Source: Pelobates cultripes
Taxonomy: Eukaryota > Chordata > Amphibia > Anura > Pelobatidae
NCBI GenBank assembly: GCA_933207985.1
Contig: OW240915.1
Span: 264,093,918 to 264,157,917 of the forward strand
Length of the DNA stretch: 64,000 bases
Direction of reading: 5' to 3'
Below the pieces are notes generated by a model. The model had not been told where the DNA came from. It saw only the letters and a list, made by a program, of their open reading frames with translations, and searched no databases. Shown one piece after another: positions 1 through 12,223 of this stretch (position 1 is its first letter; each line of letters starts with the position of its first letter). The translations under genes were made by a program, and so were the position numbers.

Positions 1-404
1 AGTAGCAGATCACAAAAATAAAGAGGGGGGGAAAAAAAACCAAAGAACAAAAACAAAAATGGAAAAAAAGGTCAGGTGGCTTGACCTTATTACAGTGTGT
101 GGTCCTGAAGCTTTATCTGCTAATCTGTCCCTACAGATAGTGGCTGCCAGGGTTGTAAATCAATTGTCTGATCATAGATTGACATCACAAGTGGACCAGT
201 GTGTTAGACCTAAACCTGTAAAATTCAGTATGAGTGTTGCTATGATGTCAAAACCCTCCACACATTGGTACAAAATAGATTTGTTAAGTCACTACAGCAA
301 TTCTCATTGGCTAAATGGAGTAGAGGCATTTATTTGCAGACTGATGTGTAGTTAACTGAATATTTATTGCATTTTGCAGTAGTCATAGATATCATTACCA
401 CAAT
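1..404. other. Unassigned sequence left of first MITE
   Basis: No recognisable gene or repeat. A 98-codon open frame starting at 59 has low-complexity flanks and no motif I know, so I do not call it a gene. Confidence 0.5.
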
Positions 405-853
405 TTAAAGGGACACTATAGTCACCAGAACAACCACAGCTTAATGTAACTGTTCTGGTATCTATAGCATATCCCTGCAGGTTTTTCAATGTAAACGCTG
501 CCTTTGCAGAGAAAAAGTAACACCTCTAGTGGAAGTCAGTAGAAGTGCTTCCTAGTCCAGTGCAGCACAGTTTGCAGAACTGGTGTTCAGTATCTCCATG
601 CGGAGCTGAACGTTTCCCATTGAGATGCAGATTGACATAGTGCAATGCTTTGCTGCTCATGCTTTCCTATAGGAAAGCACTGGATTGGCTGAAATCATCA
701 AGATTGATAATCTCATCCAAGGAGGTGGGGCCAGCCACATCAAGACTGGTGCTGCATGGTAAAAAAAGGTGAGTGTAAACAACTTTTCTGAGCGATCTAA
801 GGGAGTCTGGTGACCTAAATAGCTATACCAGGACTATTGTGTCAGGAATAAAG
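405..853 (+). mobile_element. T2-like (Kolobok-type) MITE, right end lost
   Basis: It begins with TTAA followed by AGGGACACTATAG, the form of terminus I know from frog T2 MITEs, which duplicate TTAA on insertion. The next bases form an inverted pair around GTTCTGGT. A perfect hairpin GCTTTCCTATAGGAAAGC lies near 662-680. Further right is AAGGTGAGT (766-774), a good splice-donor match. Near 830-850 the sequence has the usual subterminal wording (CTATTGTGTCAGGAAT) but no closing TTTAA, so the right terminus is truncated. Related copies start at 46865, 53196 and 54216. No coding capacity. Confidence 0.72.
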
Positions 854-3800
854 GAAGATACAGATAGAAGAATCAAAAGGGCAGTCAGACACCATAATCA
901 CAACATGCCAATATAGTGTTTAAGGTGCTCTTAGGCCACAGGCACCATGCCCCAGTCAAATCAATCAAGCAGTTTAAGCAAAGTGGGTTTTCCTGTGGAT
1001 AACAGCATGAATATTATCCATATTTTGGGGACCCCTGGTTTTGCTCAAACTGTTTAAAATGGTTTGTGCAAGACGTCATAAGACAAAACAGCCTGTATTG
1101 AAATGTAGTACTCATGATGCCTAGACTTTCCTTTCATTAAACATATCATTTTCTCACATTAACAAGAAAAGATATGTCATTTTTTTAATCAATTGCAAAG
1201 GTCCACACATTCAAATGACAGAGCCACTGATCTCTGCAGTAAGAGATCTTGTAAAGGTGCAAGTGGTGACCACTGCATTATACCTAGTTAAACTCATATT
1301 GATGGACCATATGATGCAACAATGATATAACTGTGGTGCAAGTTTAATTTGTGTTAATGGCCTATATGACAGTAAACGTTAATTTGACTATTAACTAAAT
1401 GTTTAAACTGGATACATATTATACAATACAGATTATGTAAAAGAAGATTGAATCTCACAGGCTTCCTATATGTCTCAGATTTTATATTTTGAATAGATTT
1501 TCAACAATATATATTGACAATGCATTAAGAATCATTTCTTATGGAAATATATGGAAATTTTACAGTTTAAGCATTTTGAATTAACTCATATTTTGATACC
1601 AACATTTTTAATAAACAAATATGAAACATCTCATACTCCATGAGTCCTTATTGACACTTGAAAAGCAAAAAACAGCCAAATCTTTGATTGTGATCATGTT
1701 GAATTAATTTATGTTCTGCACACAAAATGAAATGCTTATTTTTAATTTTATGATAATTTAATAGTATAGAAATAAACTCTGTTAGAACTCAGTATTGCAA
1801 TTAAAGATGAGTAATTCTACTTCTTTTTAACTATATTGAATATAGTACACCAGGAAGTCATGATCATAATCTAAAACACTAACACATTCAAACTTTATCT
1901 CTTAAATTATGTACAATGTCCATGAACATTAGAATTCAAAATAGAAAGAAAAAACTGAAAATCTGTGTAATTTTTTAAATATATATATTCTAAGTAATAA
2001 GATTTTTCTATCTTAGGTAATAGTCATTTTTGTCATGAGGTGGAAAAAACAAAATAAAAATAGTGTAATCTTTAATAGATATTTCTTTCAGTTTAGTGAA
2101 AGGTTTATATTAAAATTTTTTGCATGTTTGATAATTTCAATGATTTTGTAAAAATATAAAAGATTTGGCAAAATATCTCAATTATTTGTTTACCTATGCA
2201 AAAAAAAAAACAAAAAAAAACAAGCATTGTACTGTACAACTAAATACATCACTTCCAGTGTTTCCACAAACAGATAATGCTCTGCTTCAATATACATTAA
2301 ACTAAATATGTAGATTGAAATAGTGCAGGACAATGAAACACTCTGATATGAAATTAAGGGTTCTATTATGTTTCTAAAGAGCTGAATTTAAAAATAGATT
2401 CCTGGGTTTTCTACGTTCAAAGTAATAACACATTTTACTGAAAAAAAAAAGATTTAGGCTGGGCCCAAGATCGTAATTTTGTAAAACATAATAGAAACTA
2501 AAAAGAACATAGCATTTAGGGGAAGTTTAAATTGTTAGATCAATTCAGTTGAAACACTTCATAAAACAGTATGAAACTGCACATTTAGAAAAACTGTAAT
2601 TGTGAATCTGTCCAGTTGTGCCTATGGTTGGTTAAGGAACAGCTAAATAAGCATGAATTAACATATTTCTTCCATCATTTGTGGTAATGAAAATCAATCC
2701 TCATGTCTAGCTATACATTCATTTTTAGGTCACAAAAAGTGACATGATAGTTTAAAACAATATTTGCACATTCATTCCATTCATATGTAAAATGTAACAT
2801 CTTAAACCTAAGATGAATCCGACAATGTAACAGTATGTTGTGTAAAAACAAATGCAGACAGAAAAGTAAAGAGAACAATATTTATATAATCTTGAATATA
2901 CGTTCCAGGTCACAGTAAATGTTAAAAAAGAATTAAATGATAAAAGTAAATCCAGGTGGCAGAAAGATGGGAGTGCGCAAAAAATAATTTCATCATTAAG
3001 CATTCACCATTAAAGTTTGTTTCATAACAAATAGACCCATCAAATAAAAAGAACTTTAACTCGGACTGAGCCCAGAAATGTTCTACCATAATATTGAAGT
3101 ACATCTCGACATGATTTCATTACCCTGAGAGGTAAAATATCTGTATGAGTAGAAAGTGAAGGGGTTGTAAACTTAATTTTCTCTTGAAGGGGCAATGCAC
3201 ACAAATTCTAGTGCACATTTCTTTGAGACTCGCCATAGGGAGTTGCGGAGACCATTATTTTCTCAAACACTGAAGGCAGGGGTCAGGATCTCTCTCATCA
3301 GTGAGACTAACATCTGCTAGAAGTGTCAAAATATCATTATACTGCTATCATTTTGATGTGAAACGACACTTCATAATACATCGAAACATGGTATAAATTC
3401 AACACCCAATATGTTGTATTATTCCTTCATTGAAAATATAAACAGGTAAACAACACAGTGTTTAATTTAAAAATCAATCTGTGCTAGGTCTGTTGTATAG
3501 TGCACAAAAGTAACATCAATCTCAATGTGCTGGATGCCTTTGTCAATCTCTATTCTAGATTTATTGTTAACTCAGTTGCTGTGGAACATGATGTTTAAAG
3601 TATCCTTGTATTGATTAGAGGTTGCTATTTGATAGTTGTACAAATGTCTGACAGCTACCCCTCCAGCTAAGAACAGTACAGTGTGTCTAAATCTGTTTGT
3701 CCACTCTGCCATCAAATGCTACTGCTGCGCAAAAACAACGACCAACTGATATTACCCTATTTACTATAACATGAGGCAGAAGGGCTTAGGGCTTTTTTTT

Positions 3801-5900
3801 AGGTCAAAATGTAAATAAAACAAGCTTTAGTAAACAATATGTTTTTCTAATCGTCTATTTGACTTTTCAATTGAAAAACGTAAACAAGTGTATTAATTTG
3901 GATGCACAATGGAGATTACTGTAAAATGAAAAAATATGCAAAAAATATATAATACGTATAATTTTAGTAGCATAAAATAGTTTTTCTTCGTTTTGTGTTG
4001 ATATAAATATTATATTACTGCGATGTGCTTATAAACCACAGCAACATGAAAAAAAACAGAAAAAGCAAATGTACTTTGTATTCTATTACAATCCTGAATT
4101 TGTTAAACTCACTAATAAACAAAATTTAATAAAGTTAAGCATCTGGGCAAAATTAATTATAGGTTAATCCTGACTAATACTGGGTTCTTTGCAATTGCAT
4201 TATTTTAATATGCATTTATTTACCTTTTGCTATTATTATGGAGACATTAAGGGAGTTAGGTTAGGAATACACTATTGAAAATATTCTCATTATCATATAC
4301 ATATATATTGTGTAAGCATTTTAATTAACATATTCATATTATGGTTATCAATCTGTGCCTGTACATGTGCTCTCCCTACCATCAGCCTATCTTGTATAAT
4401 ATAACAGCCATTTGCAGTAACAGCTAACTGATTAGCAGATTTAATGATCTAAATCTTTGAACTGGATTAATCTTAGGTTTTTTTTTGTAAATAACTTGAA
4501 ACCACAGGATTCTTCTGAGCTGTTGAAATATGTACAATGTAATTTTGTCTTTGAAATGTTGAGATGATAATTACAGTGACTTTACAGTTGCAGTATTACA
4601 TTATGAGTCAGTAAATATAGAGGCGAAATAAGCATATTATTGTATATATTTTCACATGTTTAACACTGTCAAGCAGTGCATTATAAAACTAGTGCTAATA
4701 TTCTTTGACAATGACATTAACGTAATCAGCACTGATTCAATCAGGAGATGTATTGATTGAATGGTTGAGAAAAATCAATGTTTATAAAAATAAATCTTGC
4801 ATATTGCAGACAAAGGATACCTGTCTTCCTTTTTTTATGTATATATAGCACAGGGCTGTCCAAGTGGTCATCAGACAGACAGCAATTGACAGATAAATAA
4901 AAATAAGATAAATACTATACTCAGTATTTATGTGTAGTTAAAATATCAACTAGACCTAAAACAAACGTTGCAGATTGCAGTAGTTAATTTGCTGTTCAGA
5001 AGCCGAAATGAAATCTGTTGTGCGGTATTTGGCAGAACAGAAATTACTATTTGTTGCTATAATTATTATCATTTACATTATTGTTGATATCACAGTCATT
5101 ATCTCTTTTGGCATCTCAACAACAGGGCAACCCAATTAGTTTGCATAGCTCCCATTCAATATCCAATGCCAAACTTTCATTGTGAATAATGTATCAGGAC
5201 CCAGGATTAGGAAAGGGTTCCTGGTATTGAAAACTAATTTCAGTGAAAGAGGCTGATTTTATCATGTATCTGACCTGAAAAAAGTTGTTTAATTCATGCA
5301 ATCAAGTCATCAAAATTTTTAACAAGTGGCAGCTTGAGAGCCAAATATCCCTGTTTATCCCATAAAAAAAAAATACATGACAAAATAAATCATGAAAAAT
5401 AATTTAGTCCTTATAGCCCCTTTCATGCTGGACATTATAATACTATACTAACACAGTTCCTGATTTCCTGTTCATGTTATATATTGCTGACATGATCTAT
5501 GCTTTGTGTATATGCTATGCCAGCATTAAGTAGAACACAACACAGAGCACTGCTGCCTGACCACTGCAAAACTTCTGAGCCAGGTCTCCTGAGTGACTAC
5601 TGTGTGCTACTTCTAACACTAGTCCTGATTTAACCATCACAGGCCATGTGGTCATTGTTAGAACCCTGTAAAACTTGATCAGTTACTTCTGTACCAGTGT
5701 AACTGTCCACAGCAGCACCTGTGCTTCCATTGCATTTAATATCACCAGACATATGGCAATAGCAAGCACTGTATATGTAATTGATGCAGAGCAGACCAGG
5801 AGGTGAGGGTCACTGAATAAATGATTCCTGAACATATTTGGATGGAAGATCAGAGATGATGAATACATATGCTACCCATGTTAATTAAATAAGCTGATTT
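854..5900. other. Long AT-rich, repeat-poor intergenic or intronic DNA
   Basis: I see no transposon coding sequence, no exon with convincing splice sites and no tandem array in this 5 kb. Short open frames (for example 2752-3104 minus and 5683-5868 minus) look random. The stretch is rich in TAAT and ATGCAT type motifs, notably at 4100-5120, which is compatible with conserved regulatory DNA but proves nothing. Confidence 0.5.
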
Positions 5901-6760
5901 AACCATCTGAGTGCTAGAGTGGAGGCTGGGGGCACCCAAGCACTCTAAGGGTTAATGGGAGGTAATGTGACTCCCCACCTCCCCCCACACCCCTTGCACA
6001 TTTGCACAGAGCATACAACACATCACTTGCACAGTGCCCAGGTAATGAGGAGCATTGTCTACCGGCAGAACTGTGGGATGTTACCACCATACACTGCCTT
6101 GTTTCTATGTATAACAGAAAAAAAGCCCAAGAGAAAGACATACAAATACATGCAGATGGAAATCACCTTGTTACAATAGTAGGGGTCCAGGCAAGGAGAA
6201 GGTCCCAGACAGGGGGTGTCAGGAGCTGCAGGCTGTGCTGCTGGTGGGTAAAATCTTACATCCATCTACACATCAAGTTAACTCCTTCCTTGTTTCAGAT
6301 GTCCAACAGCAGAAACAAGACACACAGGGATCCAGACACAGAGAGACAGATCAGATTGAATTATAGCTGAACCTTTCTCCTCCACATCCGTTTGTGGTTA
6401 AGACACAAACCAAAGCGACATCATAAACTCCCCCAGAAGGCACCACATAAAGCGGCAGCTAACCCAGAGGTGCTCTCTGGCAAGTCAGGTAACAAAGTAG
6501 CGATCTAATTGATTTCAGTAGTTGTGCCTGTGTTCGCCTCTCCTATTGTTTCGTCCAGCTGTGAAATAATTCTTCCAGGTTTCTGTTACTGTTCTCCTTT
6601 GCAGGGGAAGCAGAGAAGGGAATGTATCTCTCCACAGCCCTCGGAATGGCTGCCCCGTGCTCTGTTAAAGGAGGAGGGACAGTGTGTGTGTGTGTATGTG
6701 TTGTATGTATGTATATGAGTGTTTTCATTTATTAGACACGTTGGATCTGTTGACCAATGC
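5901..6760. other. GC-richer island with possible splice signals
   Basis: Base composition is more balanced than on either side. A pyrimidine tract and TTTCAG end at 6298, and CAGGTAACAA sits at 6486-6495. Together they could frame a 190-base exon (6299-6488). Frames in it are short and resemble no protein I know. It ends in a TG microsatellite near 6680-6720. Treated as undetermined. Confidence 0.3.
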
Positions 6761-6761
6761 A

Positions 6762-6775
6762 GTGCCACCTACTGG
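6762..6775 (-). promoter_or_regulatory. CTCF-like core motif
   Basis: The minus strand reads CCAGTAGGTGGCAC, matching every position of the degenerate vertebrate CTCF core CCASYAGRKGGCRS. One motif match of this length occurs by chance in large genomes, so binding is only inferred. It lies at the right edge of the GC-richer island. Confidence 0.45.
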
Positions 6776-7799
6776 CGGAAAATAACTTTCTCTTTGTCCT
6801 GAAAACCTACCACGATCCATGTGTTGTTACATTGTGTTACAATTCCACAATGGATTTTTATTTAGTGTGTATAGTGTATTTTAGTGGCTTTTATGATAAA
6901 AGCAGTCTTTACACTTTATTTTAACACTACAGACATACACACTCACAGAAATGTGTGCCTGTAGGTAACTATAGTAGAGTTTGTATAAAAAGAACATTCC
7001 ACTAATCATTTATTAAAAACTCTCCTCACTGTAATTTGTTCAGCATTAAACATATGTCAATACAGCTTATTAACAATACATTAATTATATTATATTTTTA
7101 TAAAATGGTAACGCTTTTTCAAAGTTTGGGATGATTCTACAACAATATTTAAATAAATATTGATTTTAATGTTATGTTTAAAGATTGTAAAGGACTATAT
7201 CTTGCTTGTTCTAGAGTAGAAGCTATGTTTGTGAAAGACAGCTACACAAGAAAGATCATACATATAGTGGCATGGCCTCCATTATCCAACTTTTCAACCA
7301 GAATTGCAATAAAAACCAGTTGAAAGAAGTTGATTTAAGCTGCTTGAAGCCAGGACGTGTTATTATTAATTAACATCTAAATTTAGGAAAAACATTATGT
7401 CAGTTTTTTTCTGGATGTCTGTGCATTAATAATAAAAAATAAAATCTATCAGTTTTTCTATTTATGCGTTCTTCCATAATTTCATGGTTTCTCATTGACT
7501 GTACCCCTGAATGTTATCCAGTGTTTTAATAAATTACACATAGTGTTCTTATGTTTATGTAATTCTAAGCCCAAGCGCTTTATGAGTAAGACACATAGTT
7601 TTGTTTAGGCACTACGCTACTGTATAGAGAATACAACAACTACAATATGTTATTATTTTTACTCATTAAACAGTGAATTGTAGTGAACTGAAAATGGAAT
7701 GTAAAAGTTAAACCCAAAATATTTGAATTAAAAACATTCTCCAATTAAATGATTTTTCCAAGTTGAATATATTAGTCTTGTTTTTGCAGTTTGCCACAC
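6776..7799. other. AT-rich unique sequence
   Basis: Nothing recognisable; no open frame with family resemblance, no repeat structure beyond short A/T runs. Confidence 0.5.
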
Positions 7800-8395
7800 A
7801 TTATTGTTTAGTGAATTAATGTGCATTTATGCATAGTGTTAGAGGGATTGCATGTGTTTATTTGTGTAATTACATGTGACTGCAAGTGTGGTACAAGTGT
7901 TGAATATATTTATGTATTTGTAGATAGTTCAAGTGTGTGAATGCAAGTATAAATGTGTGCATGTGCTAATCTTCAGTATCAGACTGAATTCATGAGCTTG
8001 TTTGTGTGTTGGCTGTCAATGTGAGTTGAAAGGGTTACACAAACTAGCTTCCTAATTTATTATATTTTTCTACTGCATATACAGATTGCTTGATCCACGA
8101 CCACTTCTAAAAGTAGAAGTGATCATGGAGGATTGGGTAACTCTTTAATGTTTGCCTCTGTAGACATTGTCATCATGCGTAAATGCTATTTGTGCATATT
8201 TGTGTGAAGTATTATTTGTGTAAATGTAGGTGTTTGTGCAACATGTTAGTGTGTGTAAATTTAAAAATGCATTTGTATGTTGTATCAGTATGTGTGTGAA
8301 CATAGAAATGTAATTGTGTGAAGGATTAATCTGTATGAGTGGAAGATTATAAGATATTAGTGTGTGTGGATGCAGTTGCTAAACTAATGTAGCGA
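7800..8395 (+). repeat. TG-rich degenerate minisatellite, first block
   Basis: Loose repetition of phrases such as GTGTGTAAATGCA, TGTTTGTATAT and GTGTGAATGCA, without a fixed period. The same wording resumes at 11249-11690, 13040-13120 and 19498-19690, so this is one low-complexity locus now split by nested transposons. Confidence 0.6.
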
Positions 8396-8450
8396 TGGCC
8401 CTAGTGCAAGAAATTTTTTGGGCCCACCTCAAGCGCAAGGGTGGTCAAAA

Positions 8451-8507
8451 GGTAGATCTCCACCTGTCGTACAAATCCCATAATGCACTAGCAGCTGGAG
8501 ATCTACC
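8451..8507. repeat. Perfect 12-bp hairpin in a possible DNA-transposon remnant
   Basis: GGTAGATCTCCA (8451-8462) is repeated inverted at 8496-8507. The surrounding 8395-8530 segment (GGGCCCACCTCAAG, GCACTAGCAGC) has the look of a decayed hAT-type terminus, but I cannot place it in a family. Confidence 0.4.
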
Positions 8508-8614
8508 ATTTGTCAATCGCTGCAGGGTTGTACAGTGAGGGAAAAAAGTGTTTAATCCCCTGCTGATTTTGAACGTTTACCCACTGACAAAGAAATGATC
8601 AGTCTATAATTTTA

Positions 8615-8816
8615 TGTTTCAAATAACAGTGCAATAATGGTGAATGTGAGACTCGCAGGTCTCAAAGCTGTGGAATAGTAATGCAATAAAACATGGTGTT
8701 TGCTATAAGCAGTAAGTCAGAGCACATATAAAAGGCTATAACATATCAACTTGTAGGTTTTGAAGACTAGCAGGTGTATCAATATATGACATGAGTAATG
8801 TGCACACCACTTAGTG
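8615..8816. mobile_element. 202-bp insertion in the Tc1 left terminal repeat
   Basis: The Tc1 sequence breaks at TATAATTTTA (8605-8614) and resumes with the same ten bases (8817-8826). The unrelated DNA between them is therefore an insertion with a direct target duplication of about 8-10 bp. It has no poly-A tail, no clear inverted ends and no reading frame, so its class is unknown; a hAT-type element (8-bp duplication) is possible. Confidence 0.65.
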
Positions 8817-9739
8817 TATAATTTTAATAGTAGGTGTAGTTTAACAGTGAGAGACAGAATAACAAAAAAAATCCAAAAAAACACAGGTCAACAAAGTTTT
8901 GTCCCACTCCTCTTTGCAGATCTTCTCCAAGTCATTAAGGTTTCAAGGTTGATGTTTTGCAACTCGAACCTTCATCTCCCTCCACAGATTTTCCATGGGA
9001 TTAAGGTCTGGAGACTGGCTAGGCAAATCCAGGACCTTAATGTGCTTCTTCTTGAGCCACTACTTTGTTGCCTTGGTTGTGTGTTTTGGGTCATTGTCAT
9101 GCTGGAATACCTATCCATGACCCATTTCCAATGCCCTGGCTGAGGGAAGGAGGTTCTCAACCAATATTTAATGGTACATGGCCTCGACAATCGTTCCTTT
9201 CATGTGGTGCAGTTGTCCTGTCCCCTTAGCAGAAAAACACCCCCAAAGCATAATGTTTCCATCTCCATGTTTGACAGTGGGGATGGTGTTCTTGGGGTCA
9301 TAGGCAGCATTCCCTCTCCTCCAAACATGGCAAGTTGAGTTGATTGCCAAAGAGCTTGATTTTGGTCTGACCATAACACTTTCACCCAGTTCTCCTCTGA
9401 ATCATTCAGATGTTCATTGGCAAACATCAGACGCCCTGTACATGTGCTTTCTTGAGCAGGGGGACCTTGTGGGCACTGCAGGATTTCAGTCCTTCACGGC
9501 ATAGTGTGTAACCAATTATTTTCTTGGTGACTATGGTCCCAGCTGCCTTGAGATCATTAACAAGCTCCTCTCATGTAGTTCTGTGCTAATTCCTCACTGT
9601 TCTCGTGATCATTGAAACTCCATGAGGTGAGATCCTGCATTGGGCACCACCGAGGGAGACTGACAGTTATTTTGTCTTTCTTCCATTTTCGAATAATCGC
9701 ACCAACTGTTGTCACCTTCTCAACAAGCTGCTTGGCGAT

Positions 9740-10912
9740 TGTTAAGACACCCCTGGTGTCTTTAAGAGAAACCGCTGTTTAGTTAACCTTCCCCATTCGC
9801 AATATCAATAACTCCGTTCGCATAGACTGCGGTATTCGAACCACCATCAGGGGAAGTGGTAATCTCCCGAACGGGATCCGTGAAAGGTTTCAAACTCCCG
9901 AACAGAAATCCACAAACCGCCGCTAACCGCCGAACAAAGATATATACCAAGCGGCTTTCGGTTCCAGCAATCAGTCTCTAGTCGTTGGTAATAAATCCCC
10001 CCAATAACGAGACAAAGCTCCGCATTGAGGGTCAAACAGGATCTGGCTTTACTGTGGGCTACCCGTCCGTATTTATGCAGGTCTCCCACTTAGTGGACAC
10101 TCCCCTAGGGGACCAAATAGGAGACTAATGACAGATGGACATGGGGACATTTCAGACATACAGATGTAAACTTTGCCCAGAATGCACTATGGTTTCCTCC
10201 CCCTCTGCCCTGGAGATAATAAAGAAGTAATTCAATTATCTCCAGGACAAAGACAAATAGCCATCTTAAATAAAATGCCAGAAAACACACAAAAATATAT
10301 AATTCCACAACTACCGAACATTTCACATTCGTATCACATATCCCCAGATAGCCTGGTTCTGAGGGCATATTATTAGCGAATAGCGCTCAGATCCCATACG
10401 CATAGTTCAATCGCCATGGAGTCAAAGTTCTTACAGTCTTTCAGTATGCGATTGACTCCATGGGAAGGCTATCTGGGTTAAGTCTTTTCGTGTGATTCCA
10501 AACTCCCGAACGGCCGGTGTTCGCATGCTTTCGTCGATGGAGTAGGGCGACCCGTTGTTTCAGCGGTGTTCGGCAGAAAAAGTGTCAGTTTTTAGTTCCA
10601 TGAAATCACTGCCAAACACCGCTGGTCTTTCGTGCGAGCTAAAATGGCCACTGCCTCGTGGTCGACATGCGAACGACGGCCACCCTGTATTCGGTTTTAA
10701 TTGAGAAGTGTCTGTGGTTAACCACAACGTTCTAATTGGGATCAAGAGGTTAACCAGCAGCACACTTCTATCCTGGGTGGCCATCCGTTCGGTAGGTTTG
10801 TTCGGTAAAACAAGTCATTCGTATACATGGGCTATAGAAACAGCCATTTCCACGAAAGGAGGGCAAAACAGATGAATCCACCACACATAGGCATACAGAT
10901 GGTTCTGTCACA
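9740..10912 (-). mobile_element. Solo LTR inside the Tc1 transposase
   Basis: The insertion starts TGTTAAGACA and ends TCTGTCACA, so it has TG...CA ends. It is flanked by a 5-bp direct duplication GCGAT (9735-9739 and 10913-10917), cleanly interrupting the reading frame between GYKT and IAKQL. At 1173 bp with no gag, pol or primer-binding site, it fits a solo LTR left after recombination between two LTRs. A TATA-like GCATAAATACGG on the minus strand suggests minus transcription. Short frames inside are noise. A related segment on the plus strand lies at 28838-29650. Which retroelement class it belongs to cannot be read from an LTR alone. Confidence 0.85.
10067..10078 (-). promoter_or_regulatory. 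TATA-like box of the solo LTR
   Basis: Minus strand reads GCATAAATACGG, two thirds of the way along the LTR in its own orientation, where the U3/R boundary promoter is usually found. Inferred only from sequence and position. Confidence 0.4.
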
Positions 10913-11250
10913 GCGATGGTCTTGTAGCCCATCCCAGCCTTGTGTAGGTCTACAATCTTGTCTCTGACATCCTTGGACAGTTTTTTGGTCTTGGCCATGG
11001 TGGAGAGTATGGAATCTGATTGATTGGTTCTGTGGACAGATGTCTTATATACAGGTAACAAGCTCGTTACCTGTATAGAAGACACCTGAGAGCCAGAAAT
11101 CTTACTGATTGATAGGGGATCAAATACTTATTTCACTCATTGACATGCAAATCAATTTATAACTTTTTTGACATGCGTTTTTCTGGGTTTTTTTTTGTTA
11201 TTCTGTCTCTCACTGTTAAGGGGGATCAAATACTTTTTTCCCTCACTGTA

Positions 11251-11690
11251 TTTGTGAACAGTGTTTGTATATGTGTTTGAATGTAATCATGTTTTTGTAT
11301 GGAGTATGTGTGTAGGGGTGTATTTGTATGTACTGTTGTCATTAGAATGCAGTGTTGTACTTCTATGTACTATTTGTGTCTGAATGCAGTGGTGTGGTTG
11401 TAAGTAGGGTTAGCTTTTAAAAACAGATGTACATTTGTGCATAGTGTTGATGTTTGAATGAAGGGGTGTTTGTATATATTTTTTGGTATTTTATACAGTG
11501 TTTTGTTTTGTAATATTTCAATTTAAATGCAGAAGTGTGGTTGTATGTTGTGTTGTCGTTTAAATCAGGGTGTACATTTGTGTGTAGTTTTGGTGTTTGA
11601 ATGAAGAAGTGTGTTTGTATATGGAGTGTGTTTTATGTAATGTTAGTGTTTGATTGCATGGATGTGTTTGCATATAGTATTGCTATTTGC
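11251..11690 (+). repeat. TG-rich minisatellite, second block
   Basis: Continues the 7800-8395 block after the Tc1 element: recurring GTGTTTGAATGAAG, GTATATAGTGTTG and TTTGTATATG phrases of variable spacing. No genes. Confidence 0.6.
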
Positions 11691-12219
11691 TGAGATGTAT
11701 GCACATATACACATACACTTTACACAGATACACATACACATATACACATAGACATCCCATTTGCTGAGATGTATGCACATATACACATACACTTTACACA
11801 GATACACATACACAGTGAAACACACACAGATTCACACGGACACATACATACATATATGTTTACACAGATATGCATACACATTGAACCACAGATACACACT
11901 GATATATTGACTTACACAAAAGCACACTCTGACTCTGACAAATACACACATAAATACTGTCATGACTTACCTCCACAACCTCCGTTCCCTTGCTGCTCCG
12001 ACAGAGGGTAAATGGGTCGTGGCCACTGGCGCACATGCGCAAATGCAGGAGGCGGGCCGCGACCCATAAACCTGGATAGCATCACTTCTCCCAGGCAACG
12101 ATAGATACACACACTGACACATACAGACACACTCAGACACACACATATAGCCACGCTGACACACAGATAAAAAACAGACACACTGATGCACTCATTTAAA
12201 CACACTGACACATATATAG
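11691..12219 (+). repeat. CA-rich block with a 74-bp duplication
   Basis: Strand composition flips here from TG-rich to CA-rich (ACACATACAC, ACACTGACAC). TTTGCTGAGATGTATGCACA starts at 11686 and again at 11760, a tandem duplication of period 74. A GC-rich stretch 11958-12100 (GCGCACATGCGC, GGCGGGCCGCG) interrupts the block and may be a small insertion beginning TGTCATGAC, but I found no clear target duplication for it. Confidence 0.6.
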
Positions 12220-12223
12220 ATGC

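Larger units (their letters stand above)
8890..10998 (-). pseudogene. Tc1-type DD34E transposase, split and decayed
   Basis: The enzyme would bind the terminal repeats and cut and paste the element into TA sites. The start is the ATG read leftward from 10998 ([20 protein letters not shown]), the normal N-terminal helix-turn-helix. After GYKTIA the frame is cut by the LTR at 10912. It resumes at 9739 with the expected IAKQL. The catalytic core shows WSD (first Asp, near 9357), HDNDPKHTTK (second Asp) and SPDLNPMEN (Glu), with 34 residues between the last two. A stop lies inside that interval, further frameshifts are visible near 9350, and the C-terminal end past 8890 is missing. It cannot make active protein. 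Confidence 0.9.
8533..11248 (-). mobile_element. Tc1-like transposon interrupted by two insertions
   Basis: Terminal repeats CAGTGAGGGAAAAAAGT (left) and the inverse ending CCCTCACTG (right) are each flanked by TA (8531-8532, 11249-11250), the Tc1/mariner target. The transposase lies on the minus strand. The left terminal repeat is split by a 202-bp insert (8615-8816), and a solo LTR of 1173 bp sits inside the transposase. The right terminal repeat has lost roughly 70 bp: its inner part ends at 11219 and jumps directly to the outer GGGGATCAAATAC. Without the two inserts about 1.3 kb remains, short of the usual 1.6 kb. Confidence 0.93.

Noticed and set aside
59..355. 98-codon open frame at the left edge
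   Set aside because: No domain, no codon or splice context, preceded by a low-complexity A/G tract.
5955..6370. Overlapping frames on both strands in the GC-richer island
   Set aside because: Several frames open at once; none with conserved motif.
9829..9842. tRNA B-box-like GGTTCGAATACC on minus
   Set aside because: No A box at proper distance and no cloverleaf; it is LTR sequence.
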